A stretch of DNA of 64,000 bases from CAZCJU01 sp964562175 (GCA_964562175.1 CAZLRV010000006.1:33723-97722); one strand, 5' to 3'; positions 54,212 to 63,765 are shown, numbered from the stretch's first letter. Made by a program: numbers and translations. The notes: generated from the sequence alone by a model not told the origin.

Positions 54212-57200
54212 TCATTTTTTTACCGTTTTCGCCGTACTTCTGCACACAAATTTGTAAGGACATCTCTCGCATACGCTCTCCGCACCGCTTTTTTTCGGCG
54301 TGGCATCGGCGTTTCCTTTCTTCATTTCCTCCGCAAGCTCACGTATTGTGTTTTTCAACTCGTCGAAGGTCTCTTCAAATTTCTCCCTCGACAGCGGTAG
54401 CATTTTTTTATCGCGTCCGCCCGATGAAACTTGAAGATACTTTTTGTTTCCCCGTGCGAGTGCATATATTATATCGTCATCGCTCAGTACAACACCTCTT
54501 TTCACGACGCTTTCTGCGATATCGTCCTCGGTGAGCTGCTTTGATTCGTTCGTTTCCTCCTCGCTCACGCATCCGCTCATATAAAACAGTGCCGCGGGGC
54601 GATATTCGTCGTTCTGCTCGATTATTGATATCATATACAAAAAGAGTTGTATTCCCTCGCATTCATTTAGGTCAGCATACTTGAAGCTGTTCTCGCCCGT
54701 TTTGTAGTCTATGAGCTTTACGTATTTTATCCCGTCCTTTTGATATATATCCACTCTGTCCGCAATGCCCGAAAGTATCGCCTCGCCGCCGTCGGAAAGC
54801 TTTATTCTGACCGGCTTGAGCGAATCCGTTTTAAGCTCCGTTGCGACGGGCTTAAAGTCGGTGACTTCAAGCTCACCGAATACATATTTAAGCATGGGAA
54901 GCATATTTCGGCGCAGTCTTGCGCCCAGAGCCTTGAGCCTGCCGGCTCCGTGAGTCAGCTTATCGACACCGAGTACACACGTCAGATATTCCGCAATATA
55001 TTTATCGCACAAGGCAGCGATATCCCCGTCCGTAAGTTTTTCGGGCAATACGCCGCACATTTTGTCGTCAACGGCTCGCTGCAGGATATAGTGCATAAAT
55101 GTACCGACGTCGCTTGCCTTTATATTTCCGCTCGGATTTTGCTTTAAGCCGAGAGAATATTTACAATAATATGCAAATCTGCAGTCCTTAAACTGCTTTA
55201 TCTTTGATTGAGAGAGCTTCATCCTGCTCGGATATATCTTTTTCAAGCTGTCCTCGCTCAAGGACTGTGCCGCATTCGTTATCGGCAGATCGAGTGCCGA
55301 GCGTATATCGGCATATTTTTCATTTTCGGAAAATATTTCAAGCAGAGCCGCCGCCTCTGCGCTGTCTCTGTATTTCGCACACGCCTCGATACCGCTCTCC
55401 TCACAGAATATCCCGTCGCTTATGCTCGGTCTGTCGTGCTTTGTTTTTTCAAGGCAGGGGAAGCTCGTGATAATACCGTCAAGGAAGCGTGACATTCGAC
55501 AGCTCTGTCCGGTGACCGTTGCCGCAAAATACGAATACCTTACAAAATCGGAGCTTATTCCCGATGCTTTATAAAAATCAAAAAGCTGTTTTTTGCTTAC
55601 CTCCGACAATGTTGCTTCGATATCCACTCCGTACTCACACAGATCGAGCAGGTCATTTTCGGAAAACACGGTCGGCGAGGATAAAGGCGAGGGCATTTTG
55701 TCCTCGTTCATTCCCATTATGTAGATTCCCACGGGATGCTTTCCGACAAGACTGTCATAGCCTCCGACACTTACCGCATCGGCAGAGGTCGGTATGGTAC
55801 CTATATCCACCTTTGACAGCACAAGCTCCAAAAGCTCCGAATATTCTCCCACGCCAAGCACCGCATCCGTACATATATCGCACAGTGTTTGCATTGAGGA
55901 AAAGAGCATTTTCCAGACCTGTCCGAGCTGCATTACCTCCTCCTCATCGCCTCTTTCCCGTGCCTCCTCTCTTGCCCGTGTAAGCGCCTCGTCCGCTCTT
56001 GTTGTTTGCAAAAGCTTACATATCGCATCGCAATAATCGGCGCAAGTCATATTATTTTCTTTTATGCGGGTCATCATGTCGTAAAGCGGCGTAATAACAT
56101 ATTCTGCCGCCTCGTTCAGTATTTTCAGTTTTTCCTCGTCGTCATCTCCGACTCTGCCGAAGCCGCTCGGACTCATTTGCCACCGCTCGCCGTAAAAAGC
56201 TTTGCCGGAAATGTGCCATGTGTTTATGTAATTTTCAAGCATGAATACGGTCTGCTCCGGCAGGGGAAGCATTCCCGTTTTTATATACGATATCACGCTT
56301 TGATAATAAAAGCCATCCTCGCATATGCGAAGCGCATAAAGCACCGATTTGATAAACGGCTTGCGCATTATCTCCGTTCGCCGGGACATATAATACGATA
56401 TCTTATGTTTTTCAAAGCAAGAGCGAAGTATCTCCGAATAAAGCTCCGTATCGGGTACGACGATACAGTAATCACGCCATCTGCCGCCCTCTCGCACACG
56501 CTTGGCAATATCACAGCAGACCCTGTTCACCTCATCGTAGACCGTATCACAGCAAGATAGTGCGATATGCTCACAATCGCCCTCATGTCTCACCTCGGAA
56601 TAAAACGAGGCTTCAAGCAAGCACAGCTCGTCGTTATTGTATCTCCCCTGTCCGTATATAGGATGCACGCTCAGCTCTTTTCCCGATTTTTCCGCAATGC
56701 TCTTTAAGCGATTGAACGCTTTATATGTGGTATAAAATACGCCCTCGCCGCATTTTTTATCGACCTTTGGGGAAATGAGCAGTGACACGGTAAGAGAATC
56801 GCTCTGACGTGCCATAAACTCAATGATCTCGTACTGCACCGGAGTAAAGCCCGAAAAAGAGTCTATATATATACTTTTATTCTTAAAATACGGATGTGTC
56901 GGAAGCATCGATATCATTTTTGTCATATCGTCATCGGGATCGTCATAGCCGCGTTTGAGCAATATTTCATAAGCGGTATATATTGCCAAAACGTCACCGA
57001 GCTTGTCAAGCACTCTTTTACCGCACACCCCGTCCTCCTGCATTTCTTCAAATATACATTCGAGCCGTGTGGGAGTGGTACCCGTGCGTTTCAAGCTGCT
57101 TATCGTATTTGCAAGTGAGCCGATAACGTCTCTGTCTGTCAGCTTGACACCCTTGTATTCCGTAAGTGAGTCGGCAACATTGCACAGTGCGAGAAAAACG

Positions 57201-57469
57201 AGCAGCTCCGAGCTTGTTTTGTCGATATAATGGTAACAAAGTGAGCCGTACATACGGAAAAAGTCATTGCACATTCTCGAAAAGCCGTAAACGTCAAGGT
57301 CTTGGCACGGTACATCGTCAAGCATCGACACGAGCGACGTTTCCGCCTCCACCGCCTCCCTGTCCGGAACAAGCAAAAGCACCTTTTTGTTGTTCTTCAA
57401 ATCGTTTTTTATGTTTTCGTAAATATAAGATGTCTTTCCGACACCCGACGTACCCGTAACAATAACCAT
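54212..57469 (-). CDS. addB: AddB subunit of the AddAB helicase-nuclease
   Basis: A 1085-residue protein. It has Walker A GTSGVGKT at the start, an inactivated helicase-like core and a C-terminal RecB-type nuclease: SQSKIKQFKDCRFAYYCKY, ADRVDIYQKDGIKYVKLIDYKTG, and CERCPYKFVC. The four Cys (FKDC and CxxCxxxxxC) are those that bind the 4Fe-4S cluster in AddB. AddAB processes double-strand breaks for recombination. addA is not next to it: upstream is a small membrane protein, downstream pcrA. CGGAG precedes the ATG. Confidence 0.9.
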   Translation of the reverse strand: MVIVTGTSGVGKTSYIYENIKNDLKNNKKVLLLVPDREAVEAETSLVSMLDDVPCQDLDVYGFSRMCNDFFRMYGSLCYHYIDKTSSELLVFLALCNVADSLTEYKGVKLTDRDVIGSLANTISSLKRTGTTPTRLECIFEEMQEDGVCGKRVLDKLGDVLAIYTAYEILLKRGYDDPDDDMTKMISMLPTHPYFKNKSIYIDSFSGFTPVQYEIIEFMARQSDSLTVSLLISPKVDKKCGEGVFYTTYKAFNRLKSIAEKSGKELSVHPIYGQGRYNNDELCLLEASFYSEVRHEGDCEHIALSCCDTVYDEVNRVCCDIAKRVREGGRWRDYCIVVPDTELYSEILRSCFEKHKISYYMSRRTEIMRKPFIKSVLYALRICEDGFYYQSVISYIKTGMLPLPEQTVFMLENYINTWHISGKAFYGERWQMSPSGFGRVGDDDEEKLKILNEAAEYVITPLYDMMTRIKENNMTCADYCDAICKLLQTTRADEALTRAREEARERGDEEEVMQLGQVWKMLFSSMQTLCDICTDAVLGVGEYSELLELVLSKVDIGTIPTSADAVSVGGYDSLVGKHPVGIYIMGMNEDKMPSPLSSPTVFSENDLLDLCEYGVDIEATLSEVSKKQLFDFYKASGISSDFVRYSYFAATVTGQSCRMSRFLDGIITSFPCLEKTKHDRPSISDGIFCEESGIEACAKYRDSAEAAALLEIFSENEKYADIRSALDLPITNAAQSLSEDSLKKIYPSRMKLSQSKIKQFKDCRFAYYCKYSLGLKQNPSGNIKASDVGTFMHYILQRAVDDKMCGVLPEKLTDGDIAALCDKYIAEYLTCVLGVDKLTHGAGRLKALGARLRRNMLPMLKYVFGELEVTDFKPVATELKTDSLKPVRIKLSDGGEAILSGIADRVDIYQKDGIKYVKLIDYKTGENSFKYADLNECEGIQLFLYMISIIEQNDEYRPAALFYMSGCVSEEETNESKQLTEDDIAESVVKRGVVLSDDDIIYALARGNKKYLQVSSGGRDKKMLPLSREKFEETFDELKNTIRELAEEMKKGNADATPKKSGAESVCERCPYKFVCRSTAKTVKK

Positions 57470-57480
57470 TTTCGACTCCG

Positions 57481-58161
57481 TTATATTATGACCTCTACCG
57501 TGTTTTCCGTATTGAAATAATTGTTTTTTCTCAAATATTCGTAAAGCCCCGCGCCGCCGATATAAACACCCTCGCCCGCACGATGTGCGCCGAGGTGTGA
57601 AAAATACGATGCTGTATCAATAATTATCATCGTTTTGCCAAGTGATGAAAGCTTGCCGCACGCAAGCTTTTTCGCCCCGACTTGCGTAAAGGCAACGACA
57701 AGCCCTCCGTGTATGTCTTTGTCAAGTGCATCGGCACAGTGCTTGATCCGTCGTCTTCCCCAAAGAGCATATATCACACCGAGTAAAAGCATATACGGCA
57801 AAAGCAGTGCGACGAAGATCAAGGCAAGCAAAACAAATGCCCCCGTTTGCATAAAAGCCGTTACATACGAAACGTATTTGACAAGCCGCAGAGTGAAAAA
57901 GTACTTTCTTGCCCTCTGCCCGACTCTTTTCAATGTATCTATCGTTTTGCTTCTCTTGCCGTACCCGCCGCCCGTCGGTGTGACGATATGCATTTTCGAT
58001 CTGCGTCTTTTCACCTCAAGCTCAAGCACCGAAGCCTCGTCGCCTCTCAGCCGAGCAAGCTTTTTTGACACGGAAAGCGCCTTTTCTTCGGCTATACGCA
58101 CCGCAGAGGTGCATATCTCAAGTCTGAGCGAAAGCACGTACTCACGCAAGCGGTGTATCAT
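57481..58161 (-). CDS. Hypothetical membrane protein, 226 residues
   Basis: I do not recognise the family. It has a basic N-terminal region with coiled-coil-like composition (about residues 1-60), two adjacent membrane helices near 100-140 (AFVLLALIFVALLLPYMLLLGV), then a soluble domain with GGLVVAFTQVGAKKLACG and TMIIIDTASYF. The start overlaps the QueG-like stop (ATGA). It lies between that gene and addB in one operon. Confidence 0.6.
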   Translation of the reverse strand: MIHRLREYVLSLRLEICTSAVRIAEEKALSVSKKLARLRGDEASVLELEVKRRRSKMHIVTPTGGGYGKRSKTIDTLKRVGQRARKYFFTLRLVKYVSYVTAFMQTGAFVLLALIFVALLLPYMLLLGVIYALWGRRRIKHCADALDKDIHGGLVVAFTQVGAKKLACGKLSSLGKTMIIIDTASYFSHLGAHRAGEGVYIGGAGLYEYLRKNNYFNTENTVEVII

Positions 58162-58979
58162 TGTCCGAGAAGCCTAAGATTTCTCGCAATTACCGCACGT
58201 CCTCGCCATGAATACGCTCTGCGTGAAAACTCATCCTCGCCCATTCCGTCAAGTCTTTGTGTTGTCAAGCATTCTATCCTGTTTTTATGAAAAAATTCTA
58301 TCGGCGTTACGATTTTTTCTTTCAGCATTTTTTTCGTATGAGGGCAAGCGAGCTGGCACATATCACAGCCCCACGCCATACCGCGATCGGTTATAAGCCT
58401 CTCGCTTGCCTCGTCAAGTATTCCCTTTTTTTGTGTAAGTGAGGATAGGCATTCAAGACCGTGCTTTTTCGACGGGCAAGCCCTCTTGCATTCTCCGCAG
58501 CCCTCGCAATGCTCGATCCTCCATTCTCCGAATGTGCTTATTTTATCGTATTCGATATCCGTCAATATCTCGCCCAAAAATACGAAGGATGAATATTTTT
58601 CGTTTATCAGCATGGAATTGTCGCCAAGCACGCCGAGACGTGCATACAATGCGCATTTTACCTCATCAATGGGCGAGGAATCCGAAAAGCCCCTGAATCT
58701 CCGTGTGGGAAACAGCTGCGCAAGGTGCGGAATAAGCACGCCGAAAAGCTCCTTGAAATAGTAATGATAATCCTCCGATACGGCATACAGGGAAATATTG
58801 CCCGATGCTGTGCCGGCAAAATACGGCACGGCGAATATTATAACGCTCCTTGGGATAAAGCCTATTCTTCCCTCCGCTCTCGGATTTATGACACTGCACA
58901 GCTCAAACGGGCAAGCGGAGACATATTCAATATTATTTTCCGAAAATATCCGTTCTATTCGTTCGTCAAGTCCGTTCAT
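58158..58979 (-). CDS. QueG-like epoxyqueuosine reductase, short form
   Basis: A 273-residue protein with an N-terminal DUF1730-like domain and two 4Fe-4S motifs: CEGCGECKRACPSKKHGLEC and WGCDMCQLACPH. This matches the QueG core, which reduces epoxyqueuosine to queuosine in tRNA using cobalamin. The usual C-terminal HEAT-like repeat region is missing (QueG is about 380 residues), as in several clostridial relatives, so the role is probable but not certain. GGAGATATGT precedes the ATG. Confidence 0.75.
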   Translation of the reverse strand: MNGLDERIERIFSENNIEYVSACPFELCSVINPRAEGRIGFIPRSVIIFAVPYFAGTASGNISLYAVSEDYHYYFKELFGVLIPHLAQLFPTRRFRGFSDSSPIDEVKCALYARLGVLGDNSMLINEKYSSFVFLGEILTDIEYDKISTFGEWRIEHCEGCGECKRACPSKKHGLECLSSLTQKKGILDEASERLITDRGMAWGCDMCQLACPHTKKMLKEKIVTPIEFFHKNRIECLTTQRLDGMGEDEFSRRAYSWRGRAVIARNLRLLGQ

Positions 58980-59007
58980 ACATATCTCCGTTTACCGATA
59001 AATACAC

Positions 59008-59055
59008 ACAAAAAGCACCTGCAAAAACGAAACGCTCGTATCTGCAAGTGCTTTT
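59008..59055 (-). terminator. Terminator of the alaS-mscL-HIT operon
   Basis: Minus strand: AAAAGCACTTGCA pairs with TGCAGGTGCTTTT across an internal loop, followed by TTG. It lies 14 nt beyond the HIT stop. Confidence 0.8.
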
Positions 59056-59068
59056 ATTATTTATTCAC

Positions 59069-59410
59069 TCAATCCATTTTTTCGGAGAGCTGTTTTCCTC
59101 CCAATATATGGAAATGTATGTGATGCACGCTTTGACAAGCATCCGCTCCGCAATTGTTTATTACCCGATATCCGCCGACAAGTCCGGCGGCATTTGCTAT
59201 CTTGGGTATTGCCTCGAATATTTTGGCAACATAAACGCTGTTTTCACCGTTTATCTCGTCTGCCGAGCCGATATGCGTTTTCGGGACAACGAGAATATGC
59301 ACGGGGGCTTGCGGTGCGATATCGTGAAATGCGTAGCAATACTCATCCTCATATGCTTTTTTTGAGGGTACATCACCGTTTATTATCTTACAAAACAAGC
59401 AATCCTTCAT
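59069..59410 (-). CDS. HIT-family nucleotide-binding protein
   Basis: A 113-residue HinT-like protein with CLFCKIINGDVPSKKAYED at the start and the histidine triad HHIHFHILGG near the end. Such proteins hydrolyse AMP-linked compounds (purine nucleotide phosphoramidates). Its start overlaps the mscL stop (ATGA), so it is co-translated with mscL downstream of alaS. Confidence 0.95.
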   Translation of the reverse strand: MKDCLFCKIINGDVPSKKAYEDEYCYAFHDIAPQAPVHILVVPKTHIGSADEINGENSVYVAKIFEAIPKIANAAGLVGGYRVINNCGADACQSVHHIHFHILGGKQLSEKMD

Positions 59411-59868
59411 TTTTTCTCCTCTTTAAGCAAGTCTCTTATCTCACGCAGGAGCAGAACATCCTCCGGTATCTTCGGTTCTTCCGGCTTCTTCGGCTTTTCT
59501 TCTTCCTTTTTCTTCAGCGATTCAAGCTTTTGGCGTGACTTTACTATCGCTCTGAGCATTACGAAAATGCAGAATGCGACTATGAGAAAGTCTATTATCG
59601 TCTGAATAAACGAGCCGTAATTGAGCGATATCGCCTCGTTTACGACCTCGCCCGCCTCGTTAAGCTCCTCGGCTTGAAGCACCAGCTTAAGGTCCGAAAA
59701 ATTAACATCACCGAGCAGCTTGCCTATGGGTGGCATGATTATATCGTTTACCAACGACGTTACTATTTTTCCGAACGAGCCGCCTATTACAACACCTACC
59801 GCCATATCCAGGATATTGCCCTTGGATATAAACGCCTTAAAGTCCTTAAAAAATGTACTCTTTGCCAT
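59407..59868 (-). CDS. mscL: Large-conductance mechanosensitive channel MscL
   Basis: A 153-residue channel protein with the MscL start FKDFKAFISKGNILDMAVGVVIGGSFGKIVTSLVNDIIMPPIG, cited by position 7-50 with key Gly-rich pore helix AVGVVIGG, a second helix (about 88-110) and a Lys/Glu-rich C-terminal bundle with REIRDLL. It opens under hypo-osmotic shock. AGAGGACGAAAAAA precedes the ATG. Confidence 0.95.
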   Translation of the reverse strand: MAKSTFFKDFKAFISKGNILDMAVGVVIGGSFGKIVTSLVNDIIMPPIGKLLGDVNFSDLKLVLQAEELNEAGEVVNEAISLNYGSFIQTIIDFLIVAFCIFVMLRAIVKSRQKLESLKKKEEEKPKKPEEPKIPEDVLLLREIRDLLKEEKK

Positions 59869-59884
59869 TTTTTTCGTCCTCTTA

Positions 59885-62515
59885 TCAACCTAATATTTTT
59901 GCCGCCTCGGCGAACGCCTCGGACAATTTTTCGGGGTTCTTTATACCTGCCGTGGCAAAATCGGCACGACCGCCGCCACCGCCGCCGCATATTGCGCCCA
60001 AGCGTTTAACGAGCACTCCGGCGTTTGCTCCGTTCTTCACCGCATTTTCGCCGACTGCCGCAACGAGATTATGCTTACCGCCGAAGCTTACCGATATTAT
60101 CACGACCGTGTCGGGATCCTTTGCTCTTATTCTGTCGCAAACGGCTCTTGCACCGTCAATGCTTACCTGCTCCGTCATCGCCGTAACAAGCTTAAATTTG
60201 CCTATCTCGGCAAATTCCTTGCCTATATCCGCAGTTTTAAGCTCGGCAAGCTTGGCTTCGTATTTCTCCGCCTCGGCCTTAGCGGACTTAAGCTCTGCTT
60301 GAAGAAGTGCGGCTTTTTTGTCTATCTCCGAAACATTTCCCACCTTAAGCTCGCGAGCAGTATCGGATATAAGCTTATCCTTGGAGGCGATAAGCTCCAT
60401 CACGCCCATACCGGTAACGCCCTCTATTCTTCTCACGCCCGACGCAACGCTCGACTCGGATATTATCTTAAACAGACCCGCCTTCGCCGTATTGTCAAGA
60501 TGCGTACCTCCGCAAAGCTCTGCGGAAAAATCTCCCATTTTGACAAGTCTTACGGTGCTTCCGTACTTCTCGCCGAAAAGCGCCATTGCGCCCTCTTTTT
60601 TTGCTTCTTCTATAGTCGTTTCAACCGTTGTTATAGGCTCGCCCTTGAGTATCTCCGCATTTACAAGGCGCTCGACCTGCTCAAGCTCCTCAACCGTGGG
60701 TGCGGAATAGTGAGTAAAGTCAAAGCGTACACGCTCCGCATCAACGAAGGAGCCTGCCTGCTCAACGTGTGTGCCGAGAGTGCGGCGAAGTGCGGCTTGA
60801 AGCAAATGTGCTGCGGAGTGGTTGCGACGTATCGCAGCACGTCTGTCCGTATCTATCTTACAGCTTACCGTATCTCCCTCGCAGAACATTCCGTCAGCCG
60901 TGCATATATGGAAATATACGCCGTTTTTCGTTTTTTTCGTGTCTATTACCTTGAGCTGTGCCTCGCCCTTGGATATGATACCGGTATCGCCTACCTGTCC
61001 GCCGCCCTCACCATAGAACGGTGTTTTGTCAAGCACGGCTATCACACCGCCCTCGGAGCATACGGGTGTACGCTCGTTTGTCTGCGGATCGATAAGTGCG
61101 ATAATTTTCGCATCCGTCGTATCTTCTTCATAGCCCGTAAATTCGGTCTTGGGCATTTTATCTATAAGTGCAAATGCATCCTCGCTCCAGCCGAAATCTC
61201 CCAGCTGCTCACGCGCCGCTCTGGCACGCTTTTTCTGCTCATCCATAAGTGCCGCAAAGCCGTCCTCGTCAACGCCGAGTCCTCTCTCCGAGGCTATTTC
61301 CCTCGTCAAGTCAAGCGGAAATCCGAGTGTGTCGCTGAGCATGAACACGTCCTGTCCGCAAAGCGCCTTCAAGCCGTCTTTCTTTGCCTGCTCTATCATG
61401 GAGTCAAGCACCTCCATGCCCTTGTCTATCGTCTTGGCAAATTTTTCTTCCTCAATTGATATTATCTTTTTGATATAATCGAGCTTTTCGGTAAGCTCGG
61501 GATATTCTCTTATATTTTCACGTGCCACAACGGGTACTATATCGGCAAGGAACGTGCCTTTGATGCCGAGAAGTCTGCCGTGACGTGCGGCACGGCGAAG
61601 CAGGCGACGCAAAACATAGCCTCGTCCCTCGTTCGACGGGATAACGCCGTCGCATACCAAAAACGTCGTGCTTCTTATGTGGTCGGTAATAACACGCAAG
61701 GAAACGTCACCCGACTCGGATGCGCCGTATTCTATTCCCGCCTTGTCGGTTATCGCTTTCATTATGTTGCGTACCGTATCGACTTCAAACAGATTGTCAA
61801 CCCCCTGCATTATGCAGGCAAGTCTTTCAAGACCCATACCCGTGTCGATATTGGGCTTTGCCAGAGGCGTATAGCCTCCGTTGCCGTCGCCGTCGAATTG
61901 AGTGAATACAAGATTCCAAAACTCTATATATCTGTCGCAATCACAGCCTACACCGCAGGTAGGTGAGCCACAGCCGTACTTTTCGCCTCTGTCGAAATAT
62001 ATCTCCGAGCAGGGACCGCAGGGGCCGGAGCCTATCTCCCAGAAATTATCTTCTTTTCCGAGACGAACTATATGAGTCGGATCCACTCCGACTTTTTCCG
62101 TCCATATTTTAAACGCCTCGTCGTCATCTTGATATATCGTTACCCAGAGTCTTTCCTCCGGCAGCTTAACGACCTTGGTGCAGAATTCCCACGCCCATGC
62201 CGTAGCCTCGTTTTTGAAATAATCGCCGAATGAGAAGTTGCCGAGCATCTCAAAGAACGTGCCGTGACGTGCCGTCTTTCCCACACGCTCTATATCGGGC
62301 GTTCTTATGCACTTTTGACACGTCGTCATTCTGTGTCTCGGCGGCTCCTCCTCTCCCGTGAAAAACTTTTTCAGCGGAGCCATACCGGCATTTATCAGAA
62401 GCAGGGATCTGTCGCCTGCAGGGATAAGCGGATAGCTCTTATGACGCAAATGCCCCTTGCTTTCAAAAAAAGTAAGATACATTTCACGCAGATCGTTTAA
62501 CGAAGTCCATTCCAT
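59885..62515 (-). CDS. alaS: Alanine--tRNA ligase AlaS
   Basis: An 876-residue enzyme of full length. It has the class II aminoacylation core (KGHLRHKSYPLIPAGDRSLL, NAGMAPLKKFF), GRGYVLRRLLRRAARHGR, the editing domain NHSAAHLLQAALR with CGGTHLDNT, and the C-terminal GGGGGGRADFATAG. It charges tRNA-Ala and clears mis-charged Ser/Gly. ATG 62515 follows GGGAG; an earlier in-frame GTG at 62530 is rejected. Promoter at 62588-62616; the leader is only about 65 nt, too short for a T-box. Confidence 0.97.
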   Translation of the reverse strand: MEWTSLNDLREMYLTFFESKGHLRHKSYPLIPAGDRSLLLINAGMAPLKKFFTGEEEPPRHRMTTCQKCIRTPDIERVGKTARHGTFFEMLGNFSFGDYFKNEATAWAWEFCTKVVKLPEERLWVTIYQDDDEAFKIWTEKVGVDPTHIVRLGKEDNFWEIGSGPCGPCSEIYFDRGEKYGCGSPTCGVGCDCDRYIEFWNLVFTQFDGDGNGGYTPLAKPNIDTGMGLERLACIMQGVDNLFEVDTVRNIMKAITDKAGIEYGASESGDVSLRVITDHIRSTTFLVCDGVIPSNEGRGYVLRRLLRRAARHGRLLGIKGTFLADIVPVVARENIREYPELTEKLDYIKKIISIEEEKFAKTIDKGMEVLDSMIEQAKKDGLKALCGQDVFMLSDTLGFPLDLTREIASERGLGVDEDGFAALMDEQKKRARAAREQLGDFGWSEDAFALIDKMPKTEFTGYEEDTTDAKIIALIDPQTNERTPVCSEGGVIAVLDKTPFYGEGGGQVGDTGIISKGEAQLKVIDTKKTKNGVYFHICTADGMFCEGDTVSCKIDTDRRAAIRRNHSAAHLLQAALRRTLGTHVEQAGSFVDAERVRFDFTHYSAPTVEELEQVERLVNAEILKGEPITTVETTIEEAKKEGAMALFGEKYGSTVRLVKMGDFSAELCGGTHLDNTAKAGLFKIISESSVASGVRRIEGVTGMGVMELIASKDKLISDTARELKVGNVSEIDKKAALLQAELKSAKAEAEKYEAKLAELKTADIGKEFAEIGKFKLVTAMTEQVSIDGARAVCDRIRAKDPDTVVIISVSFGGKHNLVAAVGENAVKNGANAGVLVKRLGAICGGGGGGRADFATAGIKNPEKLSEAFAEAAKILG

Positions 62516-62532
62516 TTTAATTTCTCCCACCT

Positions 62533-62548
62533 CGACCGAAAACGGTCG
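62533..62548 (-). other. Small hairpin in the alaS leader
   Basis: CGACCG pairs with CGGTCG around a 4-nt loop, immediately upstream of the GGTGGGAG ribosome-binding region. A possible minor translation control element; nothing else supports a riboswitch. Confidence 0.4.
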
Positions 62549-62587
62549 TGATTTAGTATTATCCTTGATATTTTAATTAACTTTTTG

Positions 62588-62616
62588 ATTATAGCACATT
62601 TATTTGTTTTTTTCAA
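62588..62616 (-). promoter_or_regulatory. Promoter of alaS operon
   Basis: Minus strand: TTGAAA, 17 nt, TATAAT. Confidence 0.8.
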
Positions 62617-62657
62617 TATGAAAAAGCGATTTTTTTGAAAATTATCGAAAAAAACGG

Positions 62658-63191
62658 TCACAATTCGACTATTGCCGCCGCCCTGCCCGTTGCGGGAATT
62701 ATTTTTTCACGCAGATCCTTCACACTCAGCTTAATACTTGATGTGTTTACGCACGGATGCACGCCGATATAGTCCTCTTTAAGCAGATCGCCGTCGATAA
62801 GCAAGCGGACTTTTTTCTCAATGTCGAATATAAGTCCGAGTACACTGAGCGATCCCGGGGTGATGTTGAGATATTTTTCCATATCCTCGCCGGAGGCAAA
62901 CGACAACCGTGAGGTGCCTATTTGAGCGGAAAGCTCCTTCGTCTTGAATATCTTCTCGCCCGATATCATAAGCAGATAAAAATCCGTGCGCTGTCTATTA
63001 CACAAAAACAGATTTTTGCACATTTTAACGCCCATGGCGCAGTCTATATCCGCACACGCTTCCATGGTCATAGCCTCCGGATGATCCGCTCTTTCGTATT
63101 CAACGCCGAGCGAATCCAAAAAATCGTAAGTGCGTATTTCCTTATCAAGCCTGCCCGATGTGTCATTCGGTCTGCCCTTGTATACCGTCAT
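62658..63191 (-). CDS. Prolyl-tRNA(Ala) deacylase-like protein (YbaK/PrdX family)
   Basis: A 177-residue trans-editing protein of the YbaK/ProXp-ala group. It shows DFLDSLGVEYERADHPEAMTMEAC, the lysine-bearing VKMCKNLFLCN and VHPCVNTSSIKLS. Such enzymes remove alanine wrongly attached to tRNA-Pro. GAGGTG precedes the ATG, which overlaps the phosphatase stop (ATGA). It lies just upstream of alaS on the same strand, though alaS has its own promoter between. Confidence 0.88.
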   Translation of the reverse strand: MTVYKGRPNDTSGRLDKEIRTYDFLDSLGVEYERADHPEAMTMEACADIDCAMGVKMCKNLFLCNRQRTDFYLLMISGEKIFKTKELSAQIGTSRLSFASGEDMEKYLNITPGSLSVLGLIFDIEKKVRLLIDGDLLKEDYIGVHPCVNTSSIKLSVKDLREKIIPATGRAAAIVEL

Positions 63192-63655
63192 TTTTTCACC
63201 TCGTGTCGGGTAAGCTCCTCGAACAAGCAGGTACAGCCCAAAAGTATATCGTCATACGCTTTTTTGAAATCTCTCGTATACCACGGGTCGGCTACCTGAC
63301 CTCCATGGGGCGTATAATCCATCAAGCGTTGTATCTTATGCTCGTTTTCTTCGCCGAGTATACGCTTCATGCACGCTATGTTGTCGTTATCCATTCCTAT
63401 AAAAAGGTCATAAGCATCCCCATCCGAGCGCTTGAGCTGTACTGAATGCTTTCCCGCACACGATATGTCGTGTCGGCTCAACTCGTCCCGTGCGTTGCGA
63501 TATACCGAATTACCGACCTCCTCGTCGCTCGTCGCACTCGATGAAATGAAGAACTCGTCGCTCGCCCCGTTTTTTTCCGCAATGCTTTTGAAAACGAACT
63601 CCGCCATGGGACTGCGGCAGATATTTCCGTAGCATACAAACATTATTTTTATCAT
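63188..63655 (-). CDS. Low-molecular-weight protein-tyrosine-phosphatase
   Basis: A 155-residue phosphatase with the active site VCYGNICRSPMAEF (C-x5-R-S) and the general-acid region VADPWYTRDF. It would remove phosphate from Tyr (or Arg) residues. ATG 63655 is chosen because the motif sits at the N-terminus as in the family; a longer frame to 63799 contains the promoter and is rejected. In the active-site loop the usual CxGNxCRS is CYGNICRS. Confidence 0.92.
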   Translation of the reverse strand: MIKIMFVCYGNICRSPMAEFVFKSIAEKNGASDEFFISSSATSDEEVGNSVYRNARDELSRHDISCAGKHSVQLKRSDGDAYDLFIGMDNDNIACMKRILGEENEHKIQRLMDYTPHGGQVADPWYTRDFKKAYDDILLGCTCLFEELTRHEVKK

Positions 63656-63686
63656 ATTTATCCGTTTCCTCGCTTTATATACGGAT

Positions 63687-63715
63687 ATTCTACCATGAAC
63701 AGACCGTTTTGTCAA
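63687..63715 (-). promoter_or_regulatory. Promoter of the phosphatase-deacylase pair
   Basis: Minus strand: TTGACA, 17 nt, TAGAAT, with a TGG extended -10, 32 nt before the start. Confidence 0.78.
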
Positions 63716-63765
63716 TCTTATAACGAAGCAAACAGAAAAAAATTTTAAAAAATGCAAAAAAGCTA

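Noticed and set aside
60071..61459. Long open frame opposite to alaS (462 codons)
   Set aside because: It is the antisense shadow of a full, well-conserved alaS gene and has a low-complexity Arg/Cys/Tyr-rich composition with no motif.
62516..62657. T-box leader for alaS
   Set aside because: The leader is about 65-70 nt long, has no AGGGTGGNACCGCG element and no specifier loop; only a small 6-bp hairpin is present.
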